Shown piece after piece: positions 19,136 to 30,337 of a DNA stretch of 64,000 nt (positions within the stretch are counted from its first letter, which is position 1; each line of letters begins with the position of its first letter). The stretch lies in NCBI GenBank assembly GCA_033557465.1, contig CM066033.1, positions 14,137,080 through 14,201,079 on the forward strand, given 5' to 3'. The DNA is from Ichthyophis bannanicus (lineage: Eukaryota; Chordata; Amphibia; Gymnophiona; Ichthyophiidae). Position numbers and translations under genes: made by a program. Below the pieces are notes generated by a model. The model was not told where the DNA came from. It was given only the letters and a program-made list of their open reading frames with translations, and ran no database searches.

Positions 19136-19984
19136 GTGCCTCTTAATGAGTGTATGGATAAAGAAAGACTAAAAGATTTCTACATTACTATAATCCAGTG
19201 CCAACTGCCAGACACATTAGGAACTACTACAAACACTGCCCATTTAGAACCCATAGCAAACCCGCCGTATCCTAACAGCACTACCAGGACTCACAAAGCA
19301 CCATACTCTACCAATCAAAAGGCAACACTGCAAATATTAAACCAATACATTTCAGAGAACAACAATACATGACCTACTGGGGAAAGAGAACAAGTGGCAA
19401 TGTCAAATAGGAATTATATAAACAGAACACCTCAGCTCAGTTACACATGCAGAACATAGACCATCATCAAACAAGTAATCACATTTTAGAAACAGGAAGA
19501 CAATAATTAAACTGGGAATCCCAAAAGCCAAACTTGGAATGTACAACACTGTAGAAATAAAACTATACATTAATTTGCTCTTGTACTAAACAAAGCGCAG
19601 ACATTAATGATGCACATTTACCAGAGCTGACATATTCCAATTAATAAATTCAAAATAAAGAGATATTTTTTTACCTTTTGTGCATTTTTTTCAGCTGCAA
19701 TTGCTCCAGCCACTTTCTTCTGGTTTCTTCGTGTCTTCTGCTAACTCTCCATCGTCTGCTGTCCATTTGTCCTTTCTTCTCTCTTCTAGTTTTTTTACAT
19801 TCTCTCTCTACATCTGCTTTAACATACTAATCTTTCTCCTTTTGCTCTTTCCTCATTCCTATTTTATCCACTCAAATTTTACCCCTCCATCCTCAATCCC
19901 CACTTACTCTCCCAATACCCGGCCAATTGTAGATTTTTTATCCCTCCCACACAAAATATTTTTCCCTTCTCCATTTTACTCTTC
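19136..19984. other. Unassigned; T/C-rich in the second half
   Basis: AT-rich sequence to about 19670, then strongly pyrimidine-rich sequence leading into the C-rich repeat. No gene is visible. Confidence 0.3.
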
Positions 19985-20870
19985 CAGCCCCATCCCATTC
20001 TAATCCTCCCCCAACATCAGCTCCCTTCTAGTTCCAGCCTCACCCAGCATCCATTCCCTTCTAGTCCCTGCATCAGCCCATTTCCAGTCCTAGCCACCCA
20101 TCAGCCCATTTCCAGTCCTAGCAACCCCCCAACCCAATACCAGTCCTAGCCCCCCATCAACCCACTTACAGTCCTAACCCCCCATCACCCCATTTTCAGT
20201 TTAAGCCCCCCCTATAACCCATTACCAGTCCTAACCCCCCATCAGCCCACTTCCAGTCCTAACCCCATCAACCCATTTCCAATCAGCCCCCCATAGCCCA
20301 TTGCCAGTCCTAACCCCCCCCCCATCAGCCCACTTCCAGTCCTAACCCCATCAACCCATTTCCAGTCAGCCCCCCATAGCCCATTGCCAGTCCTAACCCC
20401 CCCCCCCATCAGCCCACAGCCCATTACCAGTCCTTACCCCATCAGCCCACCTCCAGTCTTAACCCCCCCAACCCATTTCCAGTCCTAGCCCCCCCCATAG
20501 CCCATTACCAGACAGCCCCCATCAGCCCACAGCCCATTACCAGTCTTAACCCCCCCAAAGCACATTACCAGTTCTAAACCCCCCCAACAGCCCATTATCA
20601 GTCCTAACCCCATCAGCCCACCTCCAGTCTTAACCCCCCCAGCCCATTTCCAGTCCTAGCCCCCCCATAGCCCATTACCAGAGAGCCCCCATCAGCCCAC
20701 AGCCCATTACCAGTCTTAACCCCCCCAAAGCCCATTACCAGTTCTAACCCCCCCAACAGCCCACAGCCCATTACCAGTCCTAACCTCATCAGCCCACCTC
20801 CAGCCTTAATCCCCCAACCCATTTCCAGTCCCAGCCCCCCCAATAGCCCATTACCAGTCCTACCCTCCCC
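19985..20870. repeat. Degenerate C-rich minisatellite
   Basis: About 25-30 diverged repeats of a unit like CCATCAGCCCATTTCCAGTC CTAACCCC, with unit lengths of about 25-40 bp. Longer identical blocks (for example 20240-20330 against 20330-20430) show recent local duplication. The glycine-rich frames on the minus strand (20242-20424, 20613-20843) are translations of the repeat. Confidence 0.85.
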
Positions 20871-21107
20871 CTCCCCCGGCCTAAAGTAAAATTTGATTTT
20901 AAAAAAAAAACCTGCTGGCTGCCGCCGCGGGGCCCCCTCTGCTGCCGCGGCAGCATGGACTGACCCGCGGGGGCCCCCTCTGCAAGCTCGATCCCTCCGT
21001 GCCTCCCTCCGTGCAGGCTGTGAGAGGCACGAAGGCAGACTGTCTCCCTCGCGTCTCTGTTAAGCCCGCAGGGGCTGATGGGAAATGTCCCATCAGCCCC
21101 TGCGGGC
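20871..21107. other. GC-rich flank ending in a perfect 21-bp hairpin
   Basis: GC-rich sequence with a perfect inverted repeat: 21063-21083 pairs with 21088-21108 around the 4-base loop AATG (stem starts AGCCCGCAGGGGCTGATGGG). The retroviral LTR starts at the last base of the stem (21108). Confidence 0.8.
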
Positions 21108-21695
21108 TGTCAGCATACATTTCATGCAGCTATGGACTCTGTTTAATTCAGTCTAAACTCTGACCCCTGGGTGACGTCAGTCTCTAGGACCTGGCTGCAG
21201 CCCCTCCTTGCTAAATCAAGATGGGCAGACCTTAAAGGGAGTGGCCAAAGACAATAGCAGACCTCAAGGGGAACTGCTGGAGAGGCACTATAAAGGACAG
21301 ACACACTTCCTGTCTCTCTCTCTCTCTCTCCTTCATCGGACAGGTTTGGACACTACCATGAGGCTCTGATACTCAACTCCCTTCACCCCTCCCCCTCTCT
21401 CTCTCTCTACCCACATGTTCTGGCCTACCATGCGGCTCTGACCCACAGGTTCTGGCCTCTATCTCTCTCACACTTCACACATGCACACATGCACACAGAT
21501 TCATTGATGCACACTGAAACAGCTCTGTAACAATCACTATATACCTCTGTTCAATACCTATGTATTAAGCCTATTTTTACATAAAAACCTTTCTCCAAGC
21601 CACACCTGTTTGCTTGTCTTATTACAACCCCTCCTGCGTCTGTGAAGTGAAATGAACCCAGGACCTACAGAAGAGTAACTGGGGCACATCTCACA
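21108..21695 (+). promoter_or_regulatory. 5' LTR
   Basis: It starts TGTCAGCATAC and probably ends CTCACA just before the primer binding site. A TATAAA box lies at 21289-21294, followed by a CT microsatellite (about 21312-21332). The shared part with the 3' LTR (30338-30892) ends at CCCAGGACC (21665); the last ~30 bp exist only here. It would serve as the proviral promoter. Confidence 0.85.
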
Positions 21696-21700
21696 TTTTA

Positions 21701-21722
21701 TGGGGACTCGTCTCTCGGATTT
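21701..21722 (+). promoter_or_regulatory. Primer binding site (tRNA-Pro-like)
   Basis: TGGGGACTCGTC at 21701-21712 matches the tRNA-Pro binding site of gammaretroviruses at 11 of 12 bases, then diverges by a short insertion before CGGAT. It sits five bases after the presumed LTR end. Confidence 0.65.
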
Positions 21723-21738
21723 CACAGCAGATCTCCAG

Positions 21739-21748
21739 TTGGGTAAGT
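21739..21748 (+). promoter_or_regulatory. Candidate retroviral splice donor
   Basis: TTGG/GTAAGT (GT at 21743-21744) lies shortly after the primer binding site, the usual place for the donor of spliced env RNA. A matching acceptor is proposed at 27685-27686. Confidence 0.5.
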
Positions 21749-22329
21749 AATAATTTTGTATAATACATTAAGTAGATTTCAGACAGAGTGAGACAGGAAA
21801 ATCAATAGCCCTTGTGACCATTTACAATTTTGTTTTGTAGGTTAGACAAGGTGGATTTTTATTGTCAAAAGGCTCTGTAAGAATCTAGAATTTTAAGGAC
21901 ATTACACAGAGTGGCTTGCAATTGTCTTATTTTTATGTATAGGCTTGCTACAGATTTTATATAGTATTTGAGCTGCTAAGAAAATACAGAGTTACACAGT
22001 TAAATATCCCTCATACAGTACAATATACATCTTTCCTGGTAACACTAATTTACCTCCTATCTGTTTGACATTTATTTCTCTCTCCTGTCAGTATATATCT
22101 TGGTGTGAGCAGGAATATCTGACTATTCTGTTAATCTCCTGTCCCTTTTTAACTTCTATTTCTCTGTCTCCTGTCAGTAACTATCTTACTGAGAGCAGGC
22201 TTACAGCTGGCTGCAACTGATACAATTCTGTTAATCTACTCCACCCAGTTAAATAGGTGTGAAATACTTTTTAAGTTAGCATTCCTCCTTCTAAGGTTAC
22301 ACATTTGAGATAGTCCAACTACAGCAAAT

Positions 22330-23853
22330 ATGGAAGCATTTGATTTTAAAGAACTTAAAGAAATTATAATTTCATATTGTAAGAGAAAAGGAGGTCCATT
22401 TGAAGGGGAATTCCCTGACTCATCATGGTATAATATTCAAAAACGAATGTTAAACCATGATCATGAATTCAAAAAGAAAACAAATAAAAGAAAATGCCTT
22501 TTCATCCAGGGCATGTGCAGGGGACTAATTAGCATGAAAAAAGAAAACTCTGAACTGACTTCTCAGTGTAGCCAATTGACCAAAGAACTGGAGGAGGCAC
22601 AAAGTTGTATTTCTATTCAGAGAACTCAAGTGATACAAGCCACATATTCTTTTATAACTGTTAGTGAACAATTAGAAGCACTTAAACTTGAATTGAGGCA
22701 CGTTAAAGATCAATTGGCCTCTGCAAGAAAGCCAACACCCACCCCTCCCTCAGCCCCCTATGCCTATGACACACCCTATCAGCCATGCATACCAGCTAGT
22801 GAGAAACAAAAGAACAAAGATACACCCATTCCCTATGCCTATGACACACCTTATCAGCAACAAAAGAATACTAAAGTATGCATAGTTGGACTTAGGAATG
22901 GTAAGAACACAGATGAATCACAGCAGGAAAATTCAGATAGTTTATCTCAGCCAGAACCCAGCAATCTCTGTCAGGAGAATAATTCAGATGACTTAGACAT
23001 GGCAGCCAGTACAGAACTCAAAGCACCAGTTAAATTAATGTTCCAGGAAAATTTAAAAGATAGAGATATTGAAAAAATAGTTGAGAAAATTGGCACTATG
23101 CCTCTTAATGTAAATCAGTGGGTTAAATGGGCGATTGATATTCTGATTCACTGGGGTCTAGGGAAATACAGAAGAAAACAATCAGACTTTGATAGACTTA
23201 TGCATTTGGCTCTGGGGCCACATTATTATAAAGTTGGCTCTCTCACCCACCCATACCAGTTGGTTAAAAGGGGTACTGAGAAACTATTTCACTGTTCCCC
23301 AATGCAAGTATTTAAAATTATTTCACCTTTACCAAATGATACACTGGAACAGTTTGCATATAGAGCCTGGATTTTAAAAGCAGTTCTTAATGAGCAGGAG
23401 TCCTGGCCCAAAGCAGAAGATTATGGGGAGAGCATGCATAAGGAATTTTTATTAGAATTGCTATCCCCTGAGATTACAGAACACCTTCTGTTATTTTCTG
23501 AAGACCCTGAAGCAACCCCTTTTGATACTTTAATGCTCAGAATTGGGTCTGTTTGGAAGACCCAGCCCTCACAGGTCATTACAGTATCAGAAGCACGGAA
23601 GTGGCAGGCCAATGAATCCTCTCAGTACATAAGAAACACAGACAGAGGACACACACATTGGAGAGCACATGGCAGAGGTACTTTTAGAAACTCCTCAGGT
23701 TACATTCCTTTTCAGGAACTCAAAGCACAGAGAGATGGGCTAGAAAAGGAGAAATCTAAATGGGAACAAGACAAACACATACTGCAGATAGAACTAGATA
23801 AATTAAAACAGGATTTACAAGCAGCTCAGGACAAACACAAGGCTAGTGCATAG
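22330..23853 (+). CDS. gag: ERV gag polyprotein
   Basis: The frame is open for 507 residues from ATG at 22330. The N-terminal third is rich in charged residues with a predicted coiled coil (about 65-135, SQCSQLTKELEEAQ), followed by a Pro-rich stretch in which a PYAYDTPYQ motif occurs twice. The central part (about 245-430) has the length and alpha-helical character of a capsid. A second coiled coil closes the protein. I see no CCHC zinc knuckle, as in some gamma/epsilon relatives. The frame ends in TAG, and the same frame stays open downstream into protease, so read-through would make gag-pol. It assembles the virion core; no break was found. Confidence 0.8.
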   Translation: MEAFDFKELKEIIISYCKRKGGPFEGEFPDSSWYNIQKRMLNHDHEFKKKTNKRKCLFIQGMCRGLISMKKENSELTSQCSQLTKELEEAQSCISIQRTQVIQATYSFITVSEQLEALKLELRHVKDQLASARKPTPTPPSAPYAYDTPYQPCIPASEKQKNKDTPIPYAYDTPYQQQKNTKVCIVGLRNGKNTDESQQENSDSLSQPEPSNLCQENNSDDLDMAASTELKAPVKLMFQENLKDRDIEKIVEKIGTMPLNVNQWVKWAIDILIHWGLGKYRRKQSDFDRLMHLALGPHYYKVGSLTHPYQLVKRGTEKLFHCSPMQVFKIISPLPNDTLEQFAYRAWILKAVLNEQESWPKAEDYGESMHKEFLLELLSPEITEHLLLFSEDPEATPFDTLMLRIGSVWKTQPSQVITVSEARKWQANESSQYIRNTDRGHTHWRAHGRGTFRNSSGYIPFQELKAQRDGLEKEKSKWEQDKHILQIELDKLKQDLQAAQDKHKASA

Positions 23854-24732
23854 GGGTGTCCTGACCTTCTGGGTTCAGATATCAAAATGTCTCAAGCCTT
23901 CATAGCCCAGCCTGCCTCCTTTATCTCAGCAGAGGACTCAATTCCAGAGCCTCTGGATGATGAAATGGATACAGGCCCAGGACACAATTTAAGGCTTGTA
24001 ACACCCTTGATACTGGACTCTTGTGCACGCCCCAATGTTATCAGTAGAGTAGGGGGTCAGGATAAATTAGCTTTGATTGACACAGGGGCTGGAATTAGTT
24101 TTACTAACAGAGCTTCTCCCACTGCAGATCAGAAAAATATGGAAATTTATGAAATTCAAGGAATTAATGACACAGCTTCCAAATGTGTGGCTATCCCAGT
24201 TAAATGGGGTATCCCTGTGCACAGTGAACAAAACAAGGAAATGTTAGAAACCACTGCCTCCACTATAGTGAACACACCAAAAGAAATAATTGGAATTGAT
24301 GTTCTCAACCAGTTAAATTTGGTGGTGGATATGGCTAATCTTAAATTGTGGCAGTATTCAGGAACTTCAAGTGCTTCTAAAACTTTAGTGCATGAGGTCA
24401 TTCCCATGCAGTTAGCAACTCAGTGCACTAAGGCAGCTCAACAGTATGATCTGTGTGTAATTCCTTCAGAAGTGGCTGATATTCCAGTCTGGGCTCAAGA
24501 CAAGTTAGATTGTGGGAAAATGCACACAGAAATACTATTGGAAGGTGAGGATCCTCCACCACAGAAGCAATACCCAGTACCTCATCAGGCTATAGAACCA
24601 GTGACTAAAATTGTGAAGATACTGGAGGAGAGGGGTCTGATTAGACCTATTTCTTCCACATGCAATTCACCAGCCTGGCCGATAGTTAAACCGGGGGTTC
24701 CTTCAGGCTCACTATGGACTTCCGTGCCCTGA
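23854..24732 (+). pseudogene. pol: ERV pro and RT N-terminus, frameshifted at its end
   Basis: The frame continues without a stop directly after the gag TAG; the first ATG is at 23887. The aspartic protease active site DTGA is at residues 65-68 of the ATG-started frame. Spacer and RT N-terminus follow (NSPAWPIVKPG). The frame then terminates at 24732, while the RT core continues in another frame from about 24700. The shift lies near a G run at 24692-24696. Protease cleaves gag and pol in the maturing virion. Confidence 0.8.
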
Positions 24733-25463
24733 ATCAAGTTTCAAAATCTGTAGTGCCTGTGGTAGCCTCATACCCTGAAATGATCTCTAAACTGAATCCC
24801 AAATGTAAAATTTTCTCTGTTTTAGACATATCCAATGGGTTTTGGAGTCTGCCCCTGGCCCTTGAGTGCCAGTACAAAACAGCCTTTCAGTGGCTGAATA
24901 AACAATATGCATGGACTGTGCTTCCACAGGGATATAAGAATTCCCCCTCAATATTTCATAAATACATGCAGGAAGCCCTGTCACTATTGTCTTGCAGAGA
25001 TAATATAATTCAGTATGTAGATGACATTCTGATTCAGTCTGAGAATGAAGCCGTACACTGGAATCACGTAAGAGAAGTTTTAAAAGCCCTCTTACAAGCT
25101 GGTCTTAAAGTCAATCCTGCCAAGGCTCAACTGTGCAAATCACAGGTTTCCTTTTTAGGGGTTACTATTGGCCAGGATGGTAAATCTGTAGATTCTCAGA
25201 GGATAGAGCTGATACAGAAACTTCCACTTCCTACAGATCAGAAATCACTCCAGTCATTTCTAGGGCTCACTGGTTTCTGTCGTGACTTCATGCACAATTA
25301 TGCTGAAGTGGCAGCTCCACTTTACTCCCTGCTAAAAAGTAAAGGTTATGTCTGGGAGGAAGAACATACCGAAGCTATAACTAAATTAAAACACATTCTG
25401 ACTTCTGCTCCTGTTCTTGCACACAACCAGATCACACACAACATTTTTTCCTGTACCCTGTAG
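24714..25463 (+). pseudogene. pol: ERV reverse transcriptase core
   Basis: A 249-residue frame with MDFRALNQV, VLDISNGFWSLPL (motif A), LPQGYKNSPSIFH (motif B), and the catalytic YVDD at residues 101-104. It continues through SFLGLTGFCRDF, the thumb and connection region, before a stop at 25463. The next domain resumes in another frame within a T run at about 25444-25451. Motifs A and C are intact, so the damage is limited to frame breaks. Confidence 0.85.
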
Positions 25464-27658
25464 TTGGAGAGAACAGTATAGGTGCAGCTCTAACACAACG
25501 CCTAGGAGGAGTAGATCGCCCTATTGCCTTCTGTTCCAGAGTTCTCACTTCTCCTGAACTCAAAATGGGAAACTGTGAAAAACATGTACTGGCTTCCTAT
25601 GCTGCTATGCAGAAATTTACATACATCATTGGTGCTCAAACCACATACATATGCAGCCATCACACCCCCCTCAAATTCATTGTAGAAGGAAAATTAGCAT
25701 GTAGCAAGATTAGGACTGAGAGAATAGTCCAGTGGACTCTCATGTTGCAAGCACAGAATGTAAAGTTTGAATTGTTGAAAGAACCTAATGTGCAAGTGGC
25801 TGGAATCTTGTTGGAGGGGCAACCTCATGACTGTCAGTCCTCACCCAGTGCCCCTAATCACATGATCTTTAGGGAACTAGGACTAGACAAAATTTCACCT
25901 TTCCTTCCTACAGTATATATTGATGGTAGTAGCCAATGTGAAGGAGGCAGGCGACTAGCAGGTTTTGCAATTGTACAATTGGATCCAAATAACCAAGTGG
26001 TACTGCAAAGACAGTATTCCTGTGGGTCAGCGTCAGCACAGTACTGTGAGCTGGCTGCTTTTGTAGCTTGTATGCAACAATATCAGGATTCACACCCAGA
26101 GATACAAATCATTTTAGATTCTGATTATGTCTTTAAAAGTGCCATTGCCCTGTTACCCTGGTGGCTGGCAAATGAATTTAAATCTACAGATGGGTCCACA
26201 GTGAAAAATTCATCACTGTGGACTATGGCACAAGAACTGAGTGAGAAGTTTCAGAGAGTACATTTAGTTAAAGTAAAGGCACATAGGAAGAAAGGCCCTT
26301 TAGTGAAAGGGAACACATTAGCAGACTCACTAGCCAAGGAAGCATGCCATGTAGGCCTCATATGGCCCTGGTATGAGCAGACACGCATGGTTGCTATTGC
26401 TACACGTTCCACAGATTACGATCAGATAATACCACCAGATTACTTTGTAGCACTGCAGACAAAGGACCCTGAGCTTTCCAATTTAAGGAAGCTTGTGCAG
26501 GATGCCCCAGATAACCTATATCAGCACACACCCTTTCTCACACTAGCTATAGAGAAAGACATTCTATGTGCAAAAAGAGAGGAAGGCTTGGTTATAGCTA
26601 TCCCTAGAGCTCGAGGTAAAGAATGGATGCATTGGGTTCATGGTGCAGGTCCTATGGGACACCCTAAAGCAGAAGAAATGCAGACTATCCTCAATAGGTT
26701 GGTATGGTGGCCAGAAATGAAACATGATATACAGGATCATGTTTCCTCCTGTGTAATCTGTGCTTCATTTGGGAGACAACCGAAAAAGAGAAGGGGACAG
26801 TTAATGAGAGCACCTCCCCGTGGCCCATTTGAGAGATTGCAAATAGATCATGTGGGCCCTCTCCCATTGACTGCTAGGAAGAATAGATTTTTACTGACTG
26901 TTGTTGATTCCTTTTCTCATTGGGTAGAAGCATTCCCTGTCCCAGATCAAACTGCTAGAACCACTGCAGAAGTCCTAACTATGCAATTTTTTACACGCTG
27001 GGGCATTCCTAAAACAATTGATTCTGATAATGGTCCTGCATTTGTTTCTCATGTGATCAAGGAATTGTTTGATTTTCTAGGCATAGAACAACAACTCCAC
27101 ATTCCGTACCATCCACAGGCAGCAGGGCAGGTAGAAAGGATGAATCAAACAATTAAGGCCCACCTCAGCCCTATGCTTAATCTGACCGGGAAAAATTGGG
27201 ATCTGGTGCTCCCTTTAGTCCTTATGCGTATCAGAGCTAATGTCTGTAAATCCACAGGTTTTGCACCCTATGAAGCCTTAATGGGAAGGCCAATGCAACG
27301 GTGGGAAAATATGCTGAGTCCTTTTCTTCCAGAGGACCAGACCATAATTCTCACCAATGAGTGGATGAAATCCCTGCAAGAACATCTAAAAGAAATCCAG
27401 ACCTCTGTGCTAGCTAACACAGAAAAAGCTAGAGATTATTTGCAGGAGGTACATGCAAAAGGTTCTGATTTAAGGCCCCTCAAGGTTGGGAGTAAAGTGA
27501 TGATTCTGAGACCTAGACCAAACCTCCCCTTTGGAACTGCAAAGTGGGAAGGACCGTACTTAGTTACTGATACCTTAGGCCCAAGCCTATACCAGATCCT
27601 AATGCCTGACAACCAGCAGTACTGGAAACACATCACCCAGTTAAAACCATATGGGTAA
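25453..27658 (+). CDS. pol: ERV RNase H and integrase
   Basis: The frame is open from about 25453; the first ATG is at 25565. RNase H is shown by YIDGSSQ (first catalytic Asp), ELAAF (Glu), DSDYV (Asp) and ADSLAKEA. Integrase follows with an HHCC zinc-binding module (H...H in the HWVHGAGPMGH region, then CVICASFG). The catalytic core has QIDHVGPLP (Asp), DSDNGPAFVS (Asp) and HPQAAGQVERMN (Glu). A C-terminal DNA-binding domain follows (LKVGSKVMILRP). All catalytic residues that I can place are present. Confidence 0.88.
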
Positions 27659-27676
27659 TATGTGTTTTATCAGTCT

Positions 27677-27690
27677 TTGTTTTCAGATAC
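27677..27690 (+). promoter_or_regulatory. Candidate env splice acceptor
   Basis: TTTGTTTTCAG/ATAC with AG at 27685-27686, preceded by a pyrimidine stretch, just after the pol stop. The position fits spliced env RNA. Confidence 0.45.
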
Positions 27691-27694
27691 CACC

Positions 27695-27772
27695 TGAAGA
27701 CAGCACGGACAGCTGCTTTATGAAGACAGCACGGACAGCTGCTTTATGAAGACAGCACGGACAGCTGCTTTC
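27695..27772. repeat. Triple 26-bp tandem repeat in the env leader
   Basis: Three consecutive copies of a 26-bp unit (TGAAGACAGCACGGACAGCT plus GCTTTA) at 27695, 27721 and 27747, identical except for the last base of the third. It lies just downstream of the env splice acceptor. Confidence 0.9.
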
Positions 27773-28984
27773 TGAACAGAAATCGCTTGAGGACGTCTCA
27801 TTACAGGAACTATCATCCGAATATGCACGATTGGCTGGGCTAACTCCACAAGTGGGGTATATCGTTATCAAGAAATACCCCCACCGTTCCCGGAAGGAAA
27901 GGATCTGGTCATCCTGAGTTTCTGTTCGGTACAGGACAAGCCAGTGTTCTATTCATTAAACATCACTCAAGTACAGTGGGAGCCACCAGTTTCCACTTCT
28001 CTAGAAAGGACACAAGAATTGAGGGCATGCCCAGAACGTTACTTTCTAGGTCCTCCTGCTTTGATTTTGTACAATATTTCCTGTTAGGACAGAGGTACCT
28101 GGAAAATAACTTATACATGGGTTTTGAGTGATCAACAGCACATCACTGAGACTTCATTCCTTTTGGATGTATCTTGTTTACCTACCACCCCTCATCCCAC
28201 CCCTCCCACCACTTCTGTTCCTCCTGTACTCTACCTTTCTGATATCCACCTATTTCAGGAAGGACATCCCTTTCAGATTAAATATGATGCACCACACGAT
28301 GTTTTATATGATGTGGAATACCATTTTCTTACTTGGCATCTATTTCCCAAATTGTTTCTAGTTACTCACAAATATCCAAATTGCTCTCAGTTTGTTGCCA
28401 ACCACATACAAATGCTTAATACTTGGTTTGATATGCAGTCAGTAACACCCAGAGCTAAGCAATTTCGACACAAGCGTGAATTAATTGATACAATTTTAGG
28501 TGGCACAGGGACTGCACTGGGTGCCCTTAATGTAATTGATATAGAGATGCTCCGTAATAAAATGGGATCCACTGCTCAGCATGCTGCTGATGGTTTTACC
28601 TCACAACATATTATTAATGAAGCTTCCTCTAAACTGTCCAATGTAGTTGTAGATACCTTTGCTCTTATATCTCCCATTATAGAACAGAAAATTGTTACCT
28701 TAGCACATGCAGAATATAGATTGGGAAAGAATATTTCCTGGGCTCTTGCCTGTGATCAAGTACAGATCGAGCTTATTACTATACTAAAGGAAATTCTGAT
28801 CACTGCTAAGTTAGGACACTGGCCACCATCTCTCATCCATATGGCTAGTACCAAAATACCTGAATTTGCTATAGCTCACCTTGATTGGTGGACAGTTAGT
28901 GTTCCCATTTGTTCACCACAAGGCTGCTCTATCTGTACTTTGATCCCATGGTCAGGACAACACAGTTATTTATCCTGTTGTTAA
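27773..28984 (+). pseudogene. env: ERV env, surface to transmembrane junction (broken)
   Basis: The longest frame is 28124-28984 and opens with TTG, so its beginning lies in other frames upstream. A furin-type site RHKR (residues 115-118, at 28466-28477) is followed by a Gly-rich, fusion-peptide-like stretch (ILGGTGTALGALN). After it come a long helical heptad region and then a stop at 28984, beyond which the coding signal moves to another frame. The surface subunit between 27773 and 28124 is disrupted. It was an envelope glycoprotein and is non-functional as it stands. Confidence 0.75.
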
Positions 28985-28991
28985 TATTGGG

Positions 28992-29830
28992 GTGCAGTTT
29001 GATAATATGCTTATGTATCCTGTGGACCATCTCACATGGGTACAGCCACTGGACGACACCTGGACTTCATTCAAGCCGATGGACCCCAGTTTGTGTGAGC
29101 AGACTACTTTTCAGTTCAAGTGTCAACCTCACCAGTTTAAAGAGGCTGACACCTCCTGCTGGAACAATTCTTCCTCTTGCTCCCTGACTGTTAAGCTCTC
29201 ATATCCCCTGACTACCTTGGAGCTGGACACTTTTGTTTTCATCTGTTCTTTCCCCAGAAAGTTTCTTTTTCGATTGCTCCCAGAATGCATGACATTCGCC
29301 TTTCCAAGAACACTTTGTTGTACAGTTCAAACTATTTACCAAACAATACCTGGTGCAGTCATACACCACTGGTCTCCCTCACCATTAATGGGACAACTTA
29401 TTCCACACCGCTGGTTACCAATGACTCTATGGACATTCCAGACTTTATCTCATATGCTGTGCATCCATTACCACTTGGCATGGGAGAAGAGACACTACAT
29501 AAACTGCTCAACTTTACAGAACTCCATGCCTATATTGATCACCTTAAAACAACATCCACTGAAGTGAATCACACCATCGCCTATGAGAATGGACACATTC
29601 AACAAATTGTTGGACACTTGCTACAAGATGCTCATGTGTCTGTGTGGGAATTGTTATTTGGTTACTCACCTACTGCTGATCATGTCTTTAATGTTTTTAT
29701 TCACCCTATTATTATTTTAACTGCTGTACAAATATTGCTATGCATTATTGTAATTTTCTTGTGCTGTAAGATGAAAAAAAAAATGTACATTTCCTTGCAG
29801 CGCATGTCATACAGAACAACAACATTTTAA
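28992..29830 (+). pseudogene. env: ERV env, C-terminal ectodomain and membrane anchor (broken)
   Basis: The coding signal runs first in the frame of 28992-29567 (PLDDTWTSFKPMDPSLCEQT, several Cys and NxS/T sites). Near 29270 it passes to the frame of 29285-29830. That part has further N-glycosylation sites (NNT, NGT, NFT, NHT), a hydrophobic membrane segment (IIILTAVQILLCIIVIFLCC) and a short basic tail, then a stop. At least two frameshifts separate it from the upstream env piece. Confidence 0.75.
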
Positions 29831-30319
29831 GGTAGTTACACTGAACCTCTCCAGCATCCACCCCTACATCCAGGCTAACTTGGCCTGCTAATTTGGCTAA
29901 TTCGGTATTTCCTATTACACTGAATACCAGAGTCAGCTGCAGTCTAGTATTGCTTCCTATCCTCACTCATAGCATCCTGGTACCGTTTGGTTTTAGCCTC
30001 CTTAAAAATTCCTGCAGACCTTATGCACTGTTCACTCTCTCTAAGACGGGTATGTAAGTGGCATATTGGGTTCCCCCCCCCAGTAGTGGCTGCTCAACCT
30101 AAGACACGAGGTTTGGACTCATAAGGAGACTTGTTTATCTCTAGAACACTAGAGACAGTACTAGAGACAGTACTGTGCAGGACAGGGGACTTGCTGGACA
30201 TAGCAAGGTATTTAATACAGGAGGTATTAGACAAGCTGCCTACTATCAGGTAATGGCAGCTGGGACAGGTACCACAGGTTTGCTTCCACCATTTCCAGGC
30301 ACAAATAATAAATAAAAAT
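29831..30319. other. ERV region between env and 3' LTR
   Basis: Non-coding sequence with a small direct repeat (CTAGAGACAGTACT, 30149-30175). No accessory gene is visible. Confidence 0.5.
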
Positions 30320-30337
30320 AAAAAAAGGTGTGGGAGA
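30320..30337 (+). promoter_or_regulatory. Polypurine tract
   Basis: AAAAAAAGGTGTGGGAGA immediately before the 3' LTR start TGTCAG at 30338. It is purine-rich except for two T, as expected for plus-strand priming. Confidence 0.75.

Noticed and set aside
20242..20843. Gly-rich minus-strand frames
   Set aside because: Direct translation of the C-rich minisatellite.
21063..21108. Helitron 3' terminus
   Set aside because: The hairpin looks right, but no CTRR follows it; the LTR begins instead.
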